This document shows positions 1 through 49,183 of a stretch of DNA of 64,000 bases, one piece after another. The position numbers and the translations under genes were made by a program. Source of the stretch: Elysia chlorotica (taxonomy: Eukaryota; Mollusca; Gastropoda; Plakobranchidae); NCBI GenBank assembly GCA_003991915.1, contig RQTK01000112.1, forward strand, positions 658,820-722,819. Direction: 5' to 3'. The notes under the pieces are model-generated. The model was not told where the DNA came from. It did not search any database and saw nothing but the letters and a program-made list of their open reading frames with translations. How positions within the stretch are numbered: position 1 is the stretch's first letter; every line of letters begins with the position of its first letter.

Positions 1-32
1 GTTGAATTGCACACCAGGGTCTAGTGACATAC

Positions 33-37905
<37,873 letters not shown>

Positions 37906-38165
37906 GGTGAAATCAAGGAAGTTGTTGGCACCAGCAACACCAGGCTCAAGGATTTGTTTTTGTCTGGCGCCGAAAGTCCAACTCCAAGGGTGCCAGTTCC
38001 GAATCCTCTGCGCGAGAAAATGCGCTGAGAAAAACGTTGCTCTAAATCTGCAAAATATGTTTATGCATTTGATTTGAACAAAAGCTAGTTCTAGACCATA
38101 TAAATATAGGTGTACTGAATAGTGAATTTTATGTGCAGAAACAAAGGCGATCTGTAACAATTTTC

Positions 38166-38174
38166 TTTCGCGCC
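38166..38174 (+). promoter_or_regulatory. E2F-type site in the LIG1 promoter region
   Basis: TTTCGCGCC matches the E2F/DP consensus TTTSGCGC and is about 260 bases upstream of the LIG1 start codon. LIG1 is a known S-phase, E2F-responsive gene in animals. The site is seen; its use is inferred. No TATA box is evident near it. Confidence 0.55.
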
Positions 38175-38298
38175 AGCTTACGTTGATTTACCGGATGTTT
38201 ACAAAGGTTGCCTACCTTTGGTAACAAAAATAAAACTCGTAGTCTCGTATTTCTTTTATTGTAAATAATTATTATTAAATTATATTAATTTTTATTTG

Positions 38299-38300
38299 GG

Positions 38301-38337
<37 letters not shown>
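38299..38337. repeat. (TTG)n microsatellite
   Basis: About 13 TTG units just upstream of the LIG1 promoter region. Confidence 0.95.
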
Positions 38338-38339
<2 letters not shown>

Positions 38340-38514
38340 TGTTTGTTTTTTTGTTTGAATGTTGTCAGAAGCAATGTTCTTTTCTACCTTGTATGGTTAA
38401 TCCGTTTCACAATTTTTCACCAAACATATCAGATTCTGTCAAGGTGACAAGTTTTATTTATAGTCAGAGTCAGTAAGGTAACGGCAGTGCGCTTGGACTT
38501 ATGAGGATACTGGT

Positions 38515-38516
<2 letters not shown>

Positions 38517-38571
<55 letters not shown>

Positions 38572-38576
38572 CGAGA
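38517..38576. repeat. (GA)n microsatellite
   Basis: GA run of about 50 bases with a GCGAGAGAGC interruption; weaker GA-rich sequence continues at 38790-38870. Confidence 0.95.
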
Positions 38577-38579
38577 AAC

Positions 38580-40240
38580 GACTCAAACAAGGCGTGCAAT
38601 AATCATGGTTATCAGTCTAGAGCAGCCAGTTGTTCACATTGCATGCCAAACTCTTTGAAATCCCTGCCTAAACACGAAAAATGGTGGAAAGAAAGATTTT
38701 ATTGAGTTCGACCGGCGTTATCGCATTTCTACAAAAGTGTAGGCTATAGGCCTACATCTTCTAGTGGTTTTATATAACTCTGTAAAAGGTGAAAGGAGAA
38801 AGAAAGAAATAGAGGGAGACAAAAAGACAAAAGGGATGAGAGAGAAAGAGTGAGAGAGATTGTGAGAGGGTCAGAAATTTAAGAGATGACGGAAGTGCGA
38901 TATCTCTGATCTTCTTCGGTGGCTCTAGCATAACCTACCGCTTGTAAATGTTCAAAGATTCGTGTATGTTCACCCCCTCCCCTCCACACTCTTCTCAGCC
39001 ATCTAATCGCGTGTATTTAGGTACGTGCGTCGCTCTTAGTAAGTCTTAGATGACTATAGAAATAATCATTATCCTTGGTTAGGTTAAAAAAATGCTTTGG
39101 TTTGAAAAATGTGTTGTTGTTGTTTTCCTTTTTAATTTAATCGAGCTCTCTTAAAAGGAGAGGCAAGTAGCATCTTTGTAGGGGTCGAAATGAAAGAGAA
39201 AATTTATGTTTGAAATGGGTAGCGGGTTTGAAGACGGAGTGGGTTTGTAAACGGAGATTTCTTAGTTATAGAAGGAGACCATAAATAATACACCTATTAA
39301 ATATGTTGGCATCCTTTCTTATGTAACTTAAAAAACATAAATTCTTTGTTTCTAAATGACATTGAACAAATAAATGACTGGCTTGAAGAACGCTTTTGCT
39401 TTAATTCATGTAGATATATGTTCATTGATTTGATACTTTTCAGGTGTGTGCTGTCAAGTAAATGGTGTGAAGTTCAATTGCCGTTTATCTTATTTATTAG
39501 ATGAAAAAAAAAACTGATTAAGTACATGTACTTAATTTTCTATCTTTGTAATAAAAAAAATCTGGATTTCCGTATGATTGTGTAGAGTGCCTAAAATCGG
39601 TATTGACTCAAAAAAGATGTTTTTGCATCAGTTTTATTTACGAAAATTAACAAAAAATATTAAGATTATAAATAATATTGCATCATACGAACTACTCTTT
39701 AAAACTCATATTTCTGTGGTGGTGGTGGTTACTTGAAACAACATTCAACATTGGCGATACGACGTTAGATTGGTTTGCCAAGGCTAGTTGTAGACTATCA
39801 AATCCATGAATTGAAAGTCTCAAATATTCAGTCCTAATACAGACGACGGAGATCACCGATTATATCTAAGAGTTATTATTGTGCCCCAGCAATAAAAATC
39901 AATGTATTCATGTTAAGTTAGACATACAGTGTCATGACTTTTACTCTGAATCTACATGGTCAGCAAGCGGCGCGGACGATCATTGGTACAACAAGCTTCT
40001 GGCGGTCAGGTGTTAAAAGCTTTAACAGTTGAGATAACCGTAAACGGTTTTAATCGTTAGATTGAACATTCGAAAGTTTATGGAAATTAGTTAGTACTTC
40101 TCTGAAGATAACTTTATTTTAGACTTAGGTGGCATAGAAAGTGAGCCTCTTTTTATGGCTTTTAACAGTGAAGATACATTTTCCTCCATGATGATCCAAT
40201 CAAAATTGCTTGGTACGCAAAATCAACCAGTCGCATTTAC
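38580..40240. other. Intergenic region between LIG1 and the cysteine-rich cluster
   Basis: Head-to-head spacer. No conserved coding sequence seen; AT-rich with scattered homopolymers. It must hold the upstream control of the first cysteine-rich gene, but no motif shared with the other copies is obvious beyond the TATA box. Confidence 0.5.
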
Positions 40241-40241
40241 C

Positions 40242-40249
40242 TATATAAA
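40242..40249 (+). promoter_or_regulatory. TATA box of cysteine-rich gene copy A
   Basis: TATATAAA about 94 bases before the start codon; transcription would begin near 40272. The 5'UTR carries the family-wide block CACTTCTTCGTGTTCACC and a GTGTCGACTTCCC block. Confidence 0.85.
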
Positions 40250-40342
40250 CCTGACTGTCACATTTATTGCCCATCACTTCTTCGTGTTCACCTTCAAGTA
40301 CGTGTCGACTTCCCAAGGACCAGTAAACCAAACCAGATCACC

Positions 40343-40735
40343 ATGAACTCCCTGAAATTCACAGTTACCCTGGCCGTGGTCGCCCTCCTGGCCTACAGCA
40401 CCAACGCCAGTCCCTGCACAGACACCTGTAGCGGCCAGTGCGGATTTGCCCAGCAAGCCTGTGAACTGACAGGTCTCCTCGGTGGACTGTGCAAGACCCA
40501 AGCTACCGTGTGCAACACTGCTTGTGGCGCCGTCTGTAACTGTGTCGACACGTGCGGTGCTACGTGTGGCCAACAGCTCGCAGAGTGCCGTGGTGATGGT
40601 AACAACCCTCTGTCCTTGATCACCTGTGGCTTCAGCTTCAGCGCCTGTAACGCTCTGTGTAACACCCAGTGTGGATTCACCACCGTGGCTGGTGTGGTAG
40701 ACACCCTGGCCGGCAGCTTTGCTGGAGCCAAGTAA
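40343..40735 (+). CDS. Secreted 16-cysteine protein, copy A (intact, 130 aa)
   Basis: Unrecognised family. Signal peptide MNSLKFTVTLAVVALLAYST with likely cleavage after NA, then a mature chain of about 108 residues with 16 cysteines. Spacing is C-x3-C-x3-C-x6-C-x9-C-x6-C-x3-C-x3-C, one residue, then the same order again with x12 in the middle: two eight-cysteine modules, each reading the same in both directions. The i, i+4, i+8, i+15 spacing fits one face of a helix, so each module could be a disulfide-stapled helical hairpin (inference). C-terminal tail is hydrophobic and small-residue rich. Start context ATCACCATGA; single exon; AATAAA at 40933. Codon use is strongly GC-ended, suggesting high expression. 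Function unknown. Confidence 0.92.
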   Translation: MNSLKFTVTLAVVALLAYSTNASPCTDTCSGQCGFAQQACELTGLLGGLCKTQATVCNTACGAVCNCVDTCGATCGQQLAECRGDGNNPLSLITCGFSFSACNALCNTQCGFTTVAGVVDTLAGSFAGAK

Positions 40736-40932
40736 ATAAACTGTGACTTTTAGAACTCAATTCCTCAGACACTCCTCGTTCACATTGTTACTCGCCTGGT
40801 CTGCCTCGGTTTGTCACAGAATATCCTGGATGCAGGCAGAACGCTCTACGCATTCATGGTCTCTAGACTGACTGGTGGATACTTTATCTTTGTTGATCCA
40901 AGTATTTGTATTGCCCTGGTTTCCTTTTTTCT

Positions 40933-40938
40933 AATAAA
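40933..40938 (+). terminator. Polyadenylation signal, copy A
   Basis: AATAAA in TTTTCTAATAAAACGAAATT, about 200 bases after the stop; the same neighbourhood recurs after other copies. Confidence 0.8.
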
Positions 40939-40939
40939 A

Positions 40940-41735
40940 CGAAATTTGAAGCATTCATGTGTTTTTCGATTTTAATAGAGTGAATGATGTTTACAGTAAA
41001 TTGGCACCCTCCATATTTTACCATTGCATTAACGCATGCAAATCTATAACCTATACATTTTCATACCTAGGAGACGCCAGGATAGAGGTTCTCTTCTACG
41101 AAGAACAGTTGTTTTACCTAGCTCTGCACATATGAAAGTTGTCGTAGCCAGGTAACAGCATGGACATCTCCATATTCCTAGTGATTTGTTTTCATTTTCT
41201 AAGTTATCATCCAGTATTTTTCGTGTCCATTCGTTGGTTTTCCATGCCTAAGGTCTTTTTTTTATTTAGCCATTTTCCTTAAATTTTCCAATTTTGGCCC
41301 TAACTTATGACACTGATGATTGAGACATCCGTATATCATTTTAAGTATTTGACACGAAATTAAAGCGTTTATTTATAGATACTGGGGGTACGTGGGTATT
41401 TCTGTGAACTAGATTCTTTATTATTATCTCCAAATGTGTTTCTTCTTAATTAGAACAAGGAACAACAATAAACAGTTTTTTAAAAGAAAAGCAAAACACA
41501 CATATACAAAAACAATAACAGGATCATGAAAAAAAAATCGTCCCAAGTTTCAATGGTATTATGATGTCTGTATGACCTTCTGTACAGGTAACTACTCAGC
41601 CCGTTAAAAAAAAACACCTAAAGATAAACAACACAAAAAACCCAAGAAAAGAATGAAAAATACAGAAACAAAAAACTGAAACAACCGATAACACACACAC
41701 ACACACATACACACACAAAACAACTAAAACAATCG

Positions 41736-41780
<45 letters not shown>

Positions 41781-42380
41781 CAACTAATACAACCGATAAC
41801 ACAAAAAGAAACCAATTATTTCTGAATACTCTAGAGAGAAAGAAGTTTTCATAGGCTTAGTCTAAACTTATTCGACATACCGGTAATTTAATTGTTAAAA
41901 AGACAATCAAAATATTAGCGTATTTTAAGATTTATACGCACAAACACGCACAAAAACAAGCAACTGCCTTTACCAATAATTTGTCGAATTTCGCTTTGCG
42001 TGATATGATTTTATAAAAGTTGGAAGAATTTTCTTAAACTGTTATCTTGACCTGCGATAACAATTAAAGGATTAATTAATTTTAATTTGTAGCGGTTTTA
42101 TCATTCTGTATTCATCTCCGTCGACAAGAAACGATAGATAAGAAAATCAGCTCAGTCGTCACATCATAGCTCTATCTTAGGCTATCAGAGCAATTAACCA
42201 ACAGCTTTTAAAAGTAAGTAATAACTGACCCAAATCTTTATTTAACAATTCCATAACAATGGAACTTTATTACGCCACCCGTTAACGTCGCGTAGATCGC
42301 TAAGACTGTAACAATACAATGTGCAATACGTATTCTCCAACTAATTATCGTTTCTAAAATAATTTCTGACTCTGGTACAA
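40940..42380. other. Spacer after copy A
   Basis: AT-rich intergenic DNA. Apart from the AC minisatellite I see no gene or element. Confidence 0.5.
41690..41802. repeat. (AC)n-containing minisatellite
   Basis: Three units of AACAACTAAAACAATCGATA-like sequence followed by AC runs (41693-41717, 41739-41775). Confidence 0.85.
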
Positions 42381-42384
42381 GCTG

Positions 42385-42615
42385 CGTGATGTCGGTGGCT
42401 CTGCGGTAGACCATCGGGTTCCGACGCAAAAAGCCCGTGGTTTGAACCCTGGCGATTTCGCACCAGATGTCAGTTTAATGTGACCGGTTGAGCCAGGAGT
42501 CCTGGTTTCCCCGCCTATCACGTGTATGGCAGCACATAAAATTATCAGACGTCAGTCTTGGGCCCCGTCCACAATATAGCATATACTGCGTTGATGTTGG
42601 ACGTTAAGCTACAGG
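42385..42615 (+). mobile_element. tRNA-derived SINE, plus orientation
   Basis: Head GTCGGTGGCTCTGCGGTAGA, B-box-like GGTTTGAACCCTGG, body TCAGTTTAATGTGACCGGTT, CAGACGTCAGTCTTGGGCC, CCACAATATAGCATATA and tail GATGTTGGACGTTAAGCT. One of the best-preserved copies. Confidence 0.85.
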
Positions 42616-42814
42616 TGTGTGTTGTCGCCTTTGTTAGTGAATTATGTCTTATTGTATCACACCATCGCAGATCAGTACTTAATAGCGTCCAGCGTCTATA
42701 TATTATTTTATATATTTTTAGTCTATATATGCCTTGCGGTAACCAGGCCCGTGGCTATCCCGAAGACGATAGTAATGGCGTCCAATCATAGCTAAGCCCT
42801 AGGCGTACGGAACC

Positions 42815-43045
42815 AATGAAACCCCATGCCTTAGGGTCTTGGTTATGCCACCTGTTATCTCTGTGTGAATTGAAAGCCCAGTTATATCGCGGACGGACCA
42901 CTAGACTAAAGTCTGACCATTTCAAGTGCTGCACCACTGGGACAAAGCAGGATACAAGGAATTCTGCTTCAGCCAGGCACAGATCCAACCAGCGTGGGAT
43001 CAAGCAATGAACTTCCAGATAAGAAGTCGCACGCTCGACCACTGG
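42815..43045 (-). mobile_element. SINE copy, minus orientation
   Basis: Minus-strand head GTTGGTCCAGTGGTCGAGCG contains a good A box (TGGTCCAGTGG). Body blocks AAAGTCTGACCATTT, GCTGCACCACTGGGAC and CGGACGGACC are present in reverse. Confidence 0.75.
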
Positions 43046-43534
43046 ACCAACTCATACTTTTTCAAATAAAAAAAAATCAAATTCTACAAAAAAAAGTTTA
43101 AGTACTTAGATTCTTTAAATGAAACATTACATAGATCGTGTCTATTGCTACAAGACTGAGAACTTTCGGCGAATAGTTTGAATATTTTTGCAGTATTTAA
43201 GAAAGTTTGAAACGTTATTTTAACTTTTTAACAGCATCACCATTTCTGCGATCCTAAGTCAGAATGTCAATTAACTAAATAATTATTGTTTGAATGCAAA
43301 AACAAAGAGTTTATAAGCTTTTACTTTTATTTGAATAGACGGTATTTGTTTATGTTGTTGTTTTTTTTACACTTCAGATCCGTTATTCGAGGCTGACACG
43401 TTGCCGTGAGGGTTTTAGGAGGGGGCAAAAAGATCTGGGGTAGTCAGCACAACGCTGCTCTAAACTTAGACCCCGTATAAAAAGGCTTCTAGCAAGGGAG
43501 AGAGTTCTCTCTAACTTCTCCTGGGTTCTCCTGG

Positions 43535-43760
43535 AGGGTTCTTTATGGCCCCAAGACAGACGTTTGTTACTTTAATGTGCTGCCACACAGGAGACATGGC
43601 GGAGATACCATGACTCCCGCCTCAGCTGGTCCTTTTATACTGACAGCGACCCAACCAATTACTGGGCACGAACTTGGGACATATACATTTTCCGATCGTC
43701 TTATTAAATCCACGGACCTCCCGATCTGGATACCAGCACTCTACCACTTGAGTCAGTTCA
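43535..43760 (-). mobile_element. SINE copy, minus orientation
   Basis: CCCCAAGACAGACGTTTGTT, GTGCTGCCACACAGGAGACA, ATGGCGGAGATACCATGACT, CCCGCCTCAGCTGG, and a minus-strand head CTCAAGTGGTAGAGTGCTGG with A-box-like GTGGTAGAGTGC. Confidence 0.8.
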
Positions 43761-43789
43761 CCCCTGTACTTTGTTTTAAGCACTTAAAA

Positions 43790-43905
43790 AGGATATATTG
43801 TGGACGGGTCTGAAAAGCTGATGTCTCAAAATTGTATGGGCTGCCACGGAGAGACAGTGCAAGGAAGCCAGACAGTCACATTATACTGACTGCGATCCAA
43901 CCTGT
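43790..43905 (-). mobile_element. SINE fragment, minus orientation
   Basis: GGATATATTGTGGACGGGTC, GCTGATGTCTCAAAATTGTA and GGGCTGCCACGGAGAGACAG follow the reversed body; truncated before the head. Confidence 0.65.
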
Positions 43906-44217
43906 ACAGGACGAAGTCGTTCAAATAAGTTTGTCTCTCTGCCTCTATGCTTGTGATTTTGTTTGTCTCTGTCTGCCACAATCTTTATTGACCCCCCTCT
44001 TGTTTTCCAAAAAAAAAAATTAAATTTTTCCAATTATTTGGATTGAACACAAAGTCTTATTTTTTTTTGTAACACATCGTGCTCTTGGCGCGATGTTCCA
44101 AACATCAGAGTTATGATTCGCCCTTTTTGGTACATGGTTTAAAACAGCTTAGATATACTGTCTAGAAATTGAAGTACATTTCCCGTCCAAGGGATCAGTA
44201 TGACACAGTTAGTCGGT

Positions 44218-44530
44218 GTTTAAACTTTCTTCCTCTTGCATACAGCGTTCTTAATATGCCTATCGATAGACTGTAAACACGTTGCATAGCGCTCTCTAGA
44301 AGCCGCGCCTATCAATCGTCTATAAATATCTTACATACAGCGTTATGTAGAAATCGCGCCTTTTTGTATTATTGTGTTCTTTCAACACATTAGATAGCGC
44401 GCTATATAGGAAATGCGCCCTTCGGCGTATGATTTATAAACACCTTAGATAGAGCGCTATTTAAAATTCGCGTCTATTGAGAGTCTGTAGATACATTGGA
44501 TACAGTGCTATAATATAGAAAAAGCACCTC
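44218..44530. repeat. Degenerate tandem repeat, about 55-60-base unit
   Basis: About five units with CATAGCGCTCTCTAGAAGCC-type cores: (A)GATAGCGCGCTATATAGGAA-ATGCGCC at 44383, a related ACAGCGTTATGTAGAAATCG at 44337, AGAGCGCTATTTAAAATTCG at 44451 and CAGTGCTATAATATAG at 44505, separated by TGATTTATAAACACCTTAG-like spacers. AGCGCT palindromes recur. No element recognised. Confidence 0.7.
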
Positions 44531-45180
44531 TCTCATTCAATTGTCTCACTCCAGTGGCCAGAATTCCTGTATTTTATAGAGAAGCAGGCAGGCAATCAAT
44601 ATTATTATTTTCGCCTCTGACCTACAATATTAATAAGATAATCATTAATAATAAAACGATGTATTTTAGCTCTTTAGTGAACTTTTTTTTCAAGATGGTA
44701 TGTTCTCCTCTTCGAGTTATCATTTTTCGATATTTTATTGCACTTGAACTTCATGCATTGCACTACTATTCTTTGATATATCCGTATTTTTATTGATGTT
44801 TAAAATATGCAGCAAGTATTCTACATGCTATCGTTTGGAGACATGACTTTTCAAGGAACAACAAATTAACTGACGACGTTTTATTAACATTCCGAAATTT
44901 AATACCGGTATATTGAAAACTAGGACGCGCCAAAATTATCAAGGTATTATGAATCTTTGAATATACTAAGTGTCCATTTGTGAAAGGTTTTAGGCTAATG
45001 GTAAGTCGATAGTAACCATAAAGATGACCAACGATGACTAGATACTTTCTTTATAGCATACAGATTGATGGCTTCAATTACATGTACTGCGAATAAGCGA
45101 TTCTTAATGAAACGCTGATTCAGTACCATACTTCATTTTTAAATTTGCTTTGTGCGCATATTGGGCCAAATACTCGCAGC

Positions 45181-45188
45181 TATATAAA
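45181..45188 (+). promoter_or_regulatory. TATA box of cysteine-rich gene copy B
   Basis: TATATAAA about 92 bases before the ATG, after CTCGCAGC; followed by the family 5'UTR block CACTTCTTCGTGTTCACC. Confidence 0.85.
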
Positions 45189-45279
45189 AGGGATGGATAA
45201 ATCCATCATTCTTCACTTCTTCGTGTTCACCCTAGTACGTGTCGACTCCCTAAGGACCAGTAAGCCAAAGCAGACCACC

Positions 45280-45672
45280 ATGAACTCCCTGAAATTCACA
45301 GTTACCCTGGCCGTGGTCGCCCTCCTGGCCTACAGCACCAACGCCAGTCCCTGCACAGACACCTGTAGCGGCCAGTGCGGATTTGCCCAGCAAGCCTGTG
45401 AACTGACAGGTCTCCTCGGTGGACTGTGCAAGACCCAAGCTACCGTGTGCAACACTGCTTGTGGCGCCGTCTGTAACTGTGTCGACACGTGCGGTGCTAC
45501 GTGTGGCCAACAGCTCGCAGAGTGCCGTGGTGATGGTAACAACCCTCTGTCCTTGGTCACCTGTGGCTTCAGCTTCAGCGCCTGTAACGCTCTGTGTAAC
45601 ACCCAGTGTGGATTCACCACCGTGGCTGGTGTGGTAGACACCCTGGCCGGCAGCTTTGCTGGAGCCAAGTAA
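45280..45672 (+). CDS. Secreted 16-cysteine protein, copy B (intact, 130 aa)
   Basis: Same family and length as copy A, about 4.5 kb upstream in the same orientation. By eye the coding sequence differs from copy A at a single base (Ile to Val before cysteine 13), while the DNA between the genes is unrelated. The frame is open upstream to 45145, but the start at 45280 was chosen because the signal peptide begins there in every copy and the ATG lies downstream of the TATA and leader. AATAAA at 45846. Signal peptide, cysteine spacing and tail TTVAGVVDTLAGSFAGAK as in copy A. Confidence 0.92.
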   Translation: MNSLKFTVTLAVVALLAYSTNASPCTDTCSGQCGFAQQACELTGLLGGLCKTQATVCNTACGAVCNCVDTCGATCGQQLAECRGDGNNPLSLVTCGFSFSACNALCNTQCGFTTVAGVVDTLAGSFAGAK

Positions 45673-45845
45673 ATAAACTGTGACCTTTAGAACTCAATTC
45701 CTCAGACATTCCTAGTTCACTTTGTGCAGTTCCTCGTCGGGATCAGTTGATGAAAAATCTGGCTTTTCAAGTGGAACAATCTATGCATGCATGATGAAAA
45801 AGACTGACTGGTGTAACCTCCATCGCTCTCCCCTGATTATTTACT

Positions 45846-45851
45846 AATAAA
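45846..45851 (+). terminator. Polyadenylation signal, copy B
   Basis: AATAAA in TACTAATAAACGAAATTTGA, similar in context to copy A although the intervening 3'UTR has diverged. Confidence 0.8.
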
Positions 45852-45899
45852 CGAAATTTGAAATTTCTATTGTAGTAATGTTTTTATCTGTTTGTTGCA

Positions 45900-48500
45900 A
45901 AGCGAAAACGTTTCATACTAATAATTGATACACTACCTCGATTTATATTAAACCATGCGAATTTCTACTCGCTGCAAAGCTAGATATCTAAGTTGAACTG
46001 CTATTGAACTGAGCAGCATAGAATAAACGTTCTCACTCCGGGGATGTGTTGTTTTGTAATTTACTCTCTCCTTAGTTTTATGCTGTTTGCAGGTCAAGAC
46101 TAGGATTGTTATTACTTATGGTAGCGCGTCTATTTGGCGTGCAATCCTGGAGTCACCAATAAACTCCTTTATTAAACTATAGAAAAGACCAATAATTTAA
46201 ATCAATGGATTATCAAGGGAAACACAAGTTAGGCAGTTTGTGATGTCCAGAAAAAGATAGATATTACAGGATAAAAGATTAGATATTCATAACAATACTC
46301 AATATAGGGTAACTCGATTAAGAATGATACATACGAGAACATAGAAAAGGTGTTCCAACGGAATGGATAGACAGTACCGTTTGGGATAGTGAATCAAGAT
46401 ATATAAAAACTTTTCAAAATGGAAGGTAAACAGATAGATAGTAACAACATGGATAAGGTAGAATAATAGATTTCTATTAATATCAATTTGTGGGTAGAAT
46501 ATGGATAGAAATAATAGTCAACAAAATGGAAGGTTAACAGACAGAATGATAGTATCAAAATGGATATGGTAAGATTAGAACAATACTAATAAAAAGGAAA
46601 GTATAAAAATGCCTATCAATCAATAATGTGAGAAGAAATAAATAAAACACGTGTTACACATCGACAATTTCACAATTCATAATACATTATGTGTCGTTCT
46701 ACAGAACAATAATCATTGGATTACACTGTTCTGACTTTAAAAAAATGATAATCAAATAACATCGCGTTCACTCCTATAGTACTACTAGTTCTACTTATAA
46801 CAGAAACAATAAAATTGGTGTTGTTGTTGTTTTTTTAATGAAAATATCTTTACGTAACTGTAGTTAGAAAAGTAAATATTGCATACCCATAACTAGACAA
46901 TGTTGCAGTGAAATTTCATATTATTGAACTTTCCTCTCCTATAACAGTAAGAAATGTTACTATCGGCCCTAAAATCGGCACTTAAAACATGACCAACCTT
47001 ACTCCAGAAATACTCACATATGCTTTTAAAATCAATTTTTTCGATTACAACCTTTATTTAAATAAGGTATTTTTTTCAAAATGTTACCCTTTAAATTGTT
47101 TTGGACGAGATAGTTGAAGTGATATTGGAGTATTACTGCTACATTGAATGCAACTAAGTTGGTTTCCTGTGAACCAATTTCAGACTAAAAACTGGCTTAC
47201 CATATATGGATTAAATTTGTTCAATAACCGCAGAACTGTATTAATTCGTTTTATTTCTCAGGGCACCTTTCTTTGTTTTCAGCCAAACATTTAGGATATA
47301 AAACTATGACAAACTCTCAAGCTACCAAAATCTATATCATTTAACGTAACCAGTCAAAGAAATATTCTGTCTGGAAAAAAAAATTGATATATGTAGTTAC
47401 ACGTATTTCGTGAAATCGCGCCTTTTTTACAATGTGTGAGTTTGAATGAGATGAACAACCATTGTAAAAATAAAGTCTGGGATATGTTTAACATATACAG
47501 GATTTAATATTGAAATGATTATAGGCAAATTATAGACTCCATTAAAAAACCCATTCATACTGTCTTAACATTAACGTATTTTATGTTTAAAAAAAAAAGC
47601 AAAATCAAACATGATTAGCTATAACATAACTTAAATGGATTATATAAACTTTATACCGAGTACAGTTTTTTATTCTGAACGGCACAGCACTCCATGATGG
47701 TGAACATTACTGGCCGGTGACTCTCGGCTGGAGCGGTATTACCAACAGAGAATAAGAAAACATTGAATACGCCCAGAGTGAAAGAGTTGATTTTTTTATT
47801 CGTTAAACGTGAGAAGCAAGGTTATATCGATGGGTCCCAAGACTAACATCTGAAAATTTTAATTGATACCGCACACAGACTGTGCTGGGATATCAGGATT
47901 TCCGTCTCCAGCCGGCCACGTTATAGTTATGATTCATGTCGTATGTTATAGTAAAACAAAGTATATCCACTCTTTAAAAAAAAATATGAAAAAAATGTTT
48001 AAATGGGTAATGCTGTCAAACCATCTTAGGCTTTGATCATTTTCCATCATTTTGTGTACAAAAAGAGCTGAAAATTAAAACCATGAAGAGCTTGTAGGGC
48101 TTGCATTTGCTCTAAACAAACTCTGATAGACGCTGATATCTTCATGAAGAAAAACACGAGAATGGCTTTATTGATGAAAATAAAAATCTTGCACCACTAC
48201 TCCTTCTGTTTAATAATTAAAATCTTTATTATATCTAAAGGTAAAAACGTTGAACTAACTATCTTAAGAGTTGATTTCATAAGATAACGTTTATCTGGCT
48301 GCTCCATTAAAGCTACTGGCCAGTGTATATACCACACAGGCCCCTGTGATGAGTACGTACTGAGTGTTACACAGAGCGTTACAGATTTAATTTGTCTGTT
48401 ATAATAATAAATGGACGACAGCAAATTGTAATTAACATGTACAATTCAACAACAAAAAAAAAAAAATAAAATATGATTTCGAAGGTTTTCAGTTTTTCAT
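45900..48500. other. Spacer between copies B and C (tail-to-tail)
   Basis: AT-rich. 46380-46630 has loosely repeated ACAGATAGATAGTA/AATGGA phrases. A minus-orientation SINE fragment is at 47815-47935. No gene seen. Confidence 0.5.
47815..47935 (-). mobile_element. SINE fragment, minus orientation
   Basis: GGTTATATCGATGGGTCCCA, AGACTAACATCTGAAAATTT, ACCGCACACAGACTGTGCTG and CCGTCTCCAGCCGG match the reversed body, diverged. Confidence 0.6.
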
Positions 48501-48506
48501 TTTATT
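48501..48506 (-). terminator. Polyadenylation signal, copy C
   Basis: AATAAA on the minus strand (TTTATT here), about 195 bases after the stop codon of copy C. Confidence 0.65.
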
Positions 48507-48698
48507 GATTAAAAAACCAGCAAGATTGATATCAATAGAACATAAGGGTCTAATGAGTCAACCATGGTGTCACACGTGCGAAGAAAGTTCGTCTTGAGAT
48601 TAAGAAACTGCGACATACCGAGGCAGACCAGGCGAGTAACAATGTGAACTAGGAGTGTCTGAGGAATTGAGTTCTAAAGGTCACAGTATAAATATTAT

Positions 48699-49091
48699 TT
48701 ACTTGGCTCCAGCAAAGCTTCCTGCCAGGGTGTCTACCACACCAGCTACGGTGGTGAATCCACACTGGGTGTTGCACAGAGCGTTACAGGCGCTGAAGCT
48801 GAAGCCACAGGTGATCAAGGACAGAGGGTTGTTACCATCACCACGGCACTCTGCGAGCTGTTGGCCACACGTAGCACCGCACGTGTCGACACAGTTACAG
48901 ACGGCGCCACAAGCAGTGTTGCACACGGTAGCTTGGGTCTTGCACAGTCCACCGAGGAGACCTGTCAGTTCACAGGCTTGCTGGGCAAATCCGCACTGGC
49001 CGCTACAGGTGTCTGTGCAGGGACTGGCGTTGGTGCTGTAGGCCAGGAGGGCGACCACGGCCAGGGTAACTGTGAATTTCAGGGAGTTCAT
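48699..49091 (-). CDS. Secreted 16-cysteine protein, copy C (intact, 130 aa)
   Basis: Protein identical to copy A. The first three quarters of the coding sequence look identical at the base level, but the last quarter has several silent changes (GGAAGC for GGCAGC, GTAGCT for GTGGCT, a changed Asn codon). Inverted relative to copies A and B. The minus-strand TATA box is at 49176-49183, about 85 bases upstream. Start chosen at the family Met; the frame is open further upstream. Confidence 0.92.
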   Translation of the reverse strand: MNSLKFTVTLAVVALLAYSTNASPCTDTCSGQCGFAQQACELTGLLGGLCKTQATVCNTACGAVCNCVDTCGATCGQQLAECRGDGNNPLSLITCGFSFSACNALCNTQCGFTTVAGVVDTLAGSFAGAK

Positions 49092-49175
49092 GGTGATCTG
49101 GTTTGGCTTACTGGTCCCTGGGAAGTCGACACTTGGTGGATAAAGATGTGATGGACGGTGGGTTATACAGTCCAG

Positions 49176-49183
49176 CTTATATA
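49176..49183 (-). promoter_or_regulatory. TATA box of cysteine-rich gene copy C
   Basis: TATATAAG on the minus strand, preceded by TTGCGAG. This copy's leader has CCATCACATCTTTATCCACC where others have CACTTCTTCGTGTTCACC, so the leader has drifted. Confidence 0.8.
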
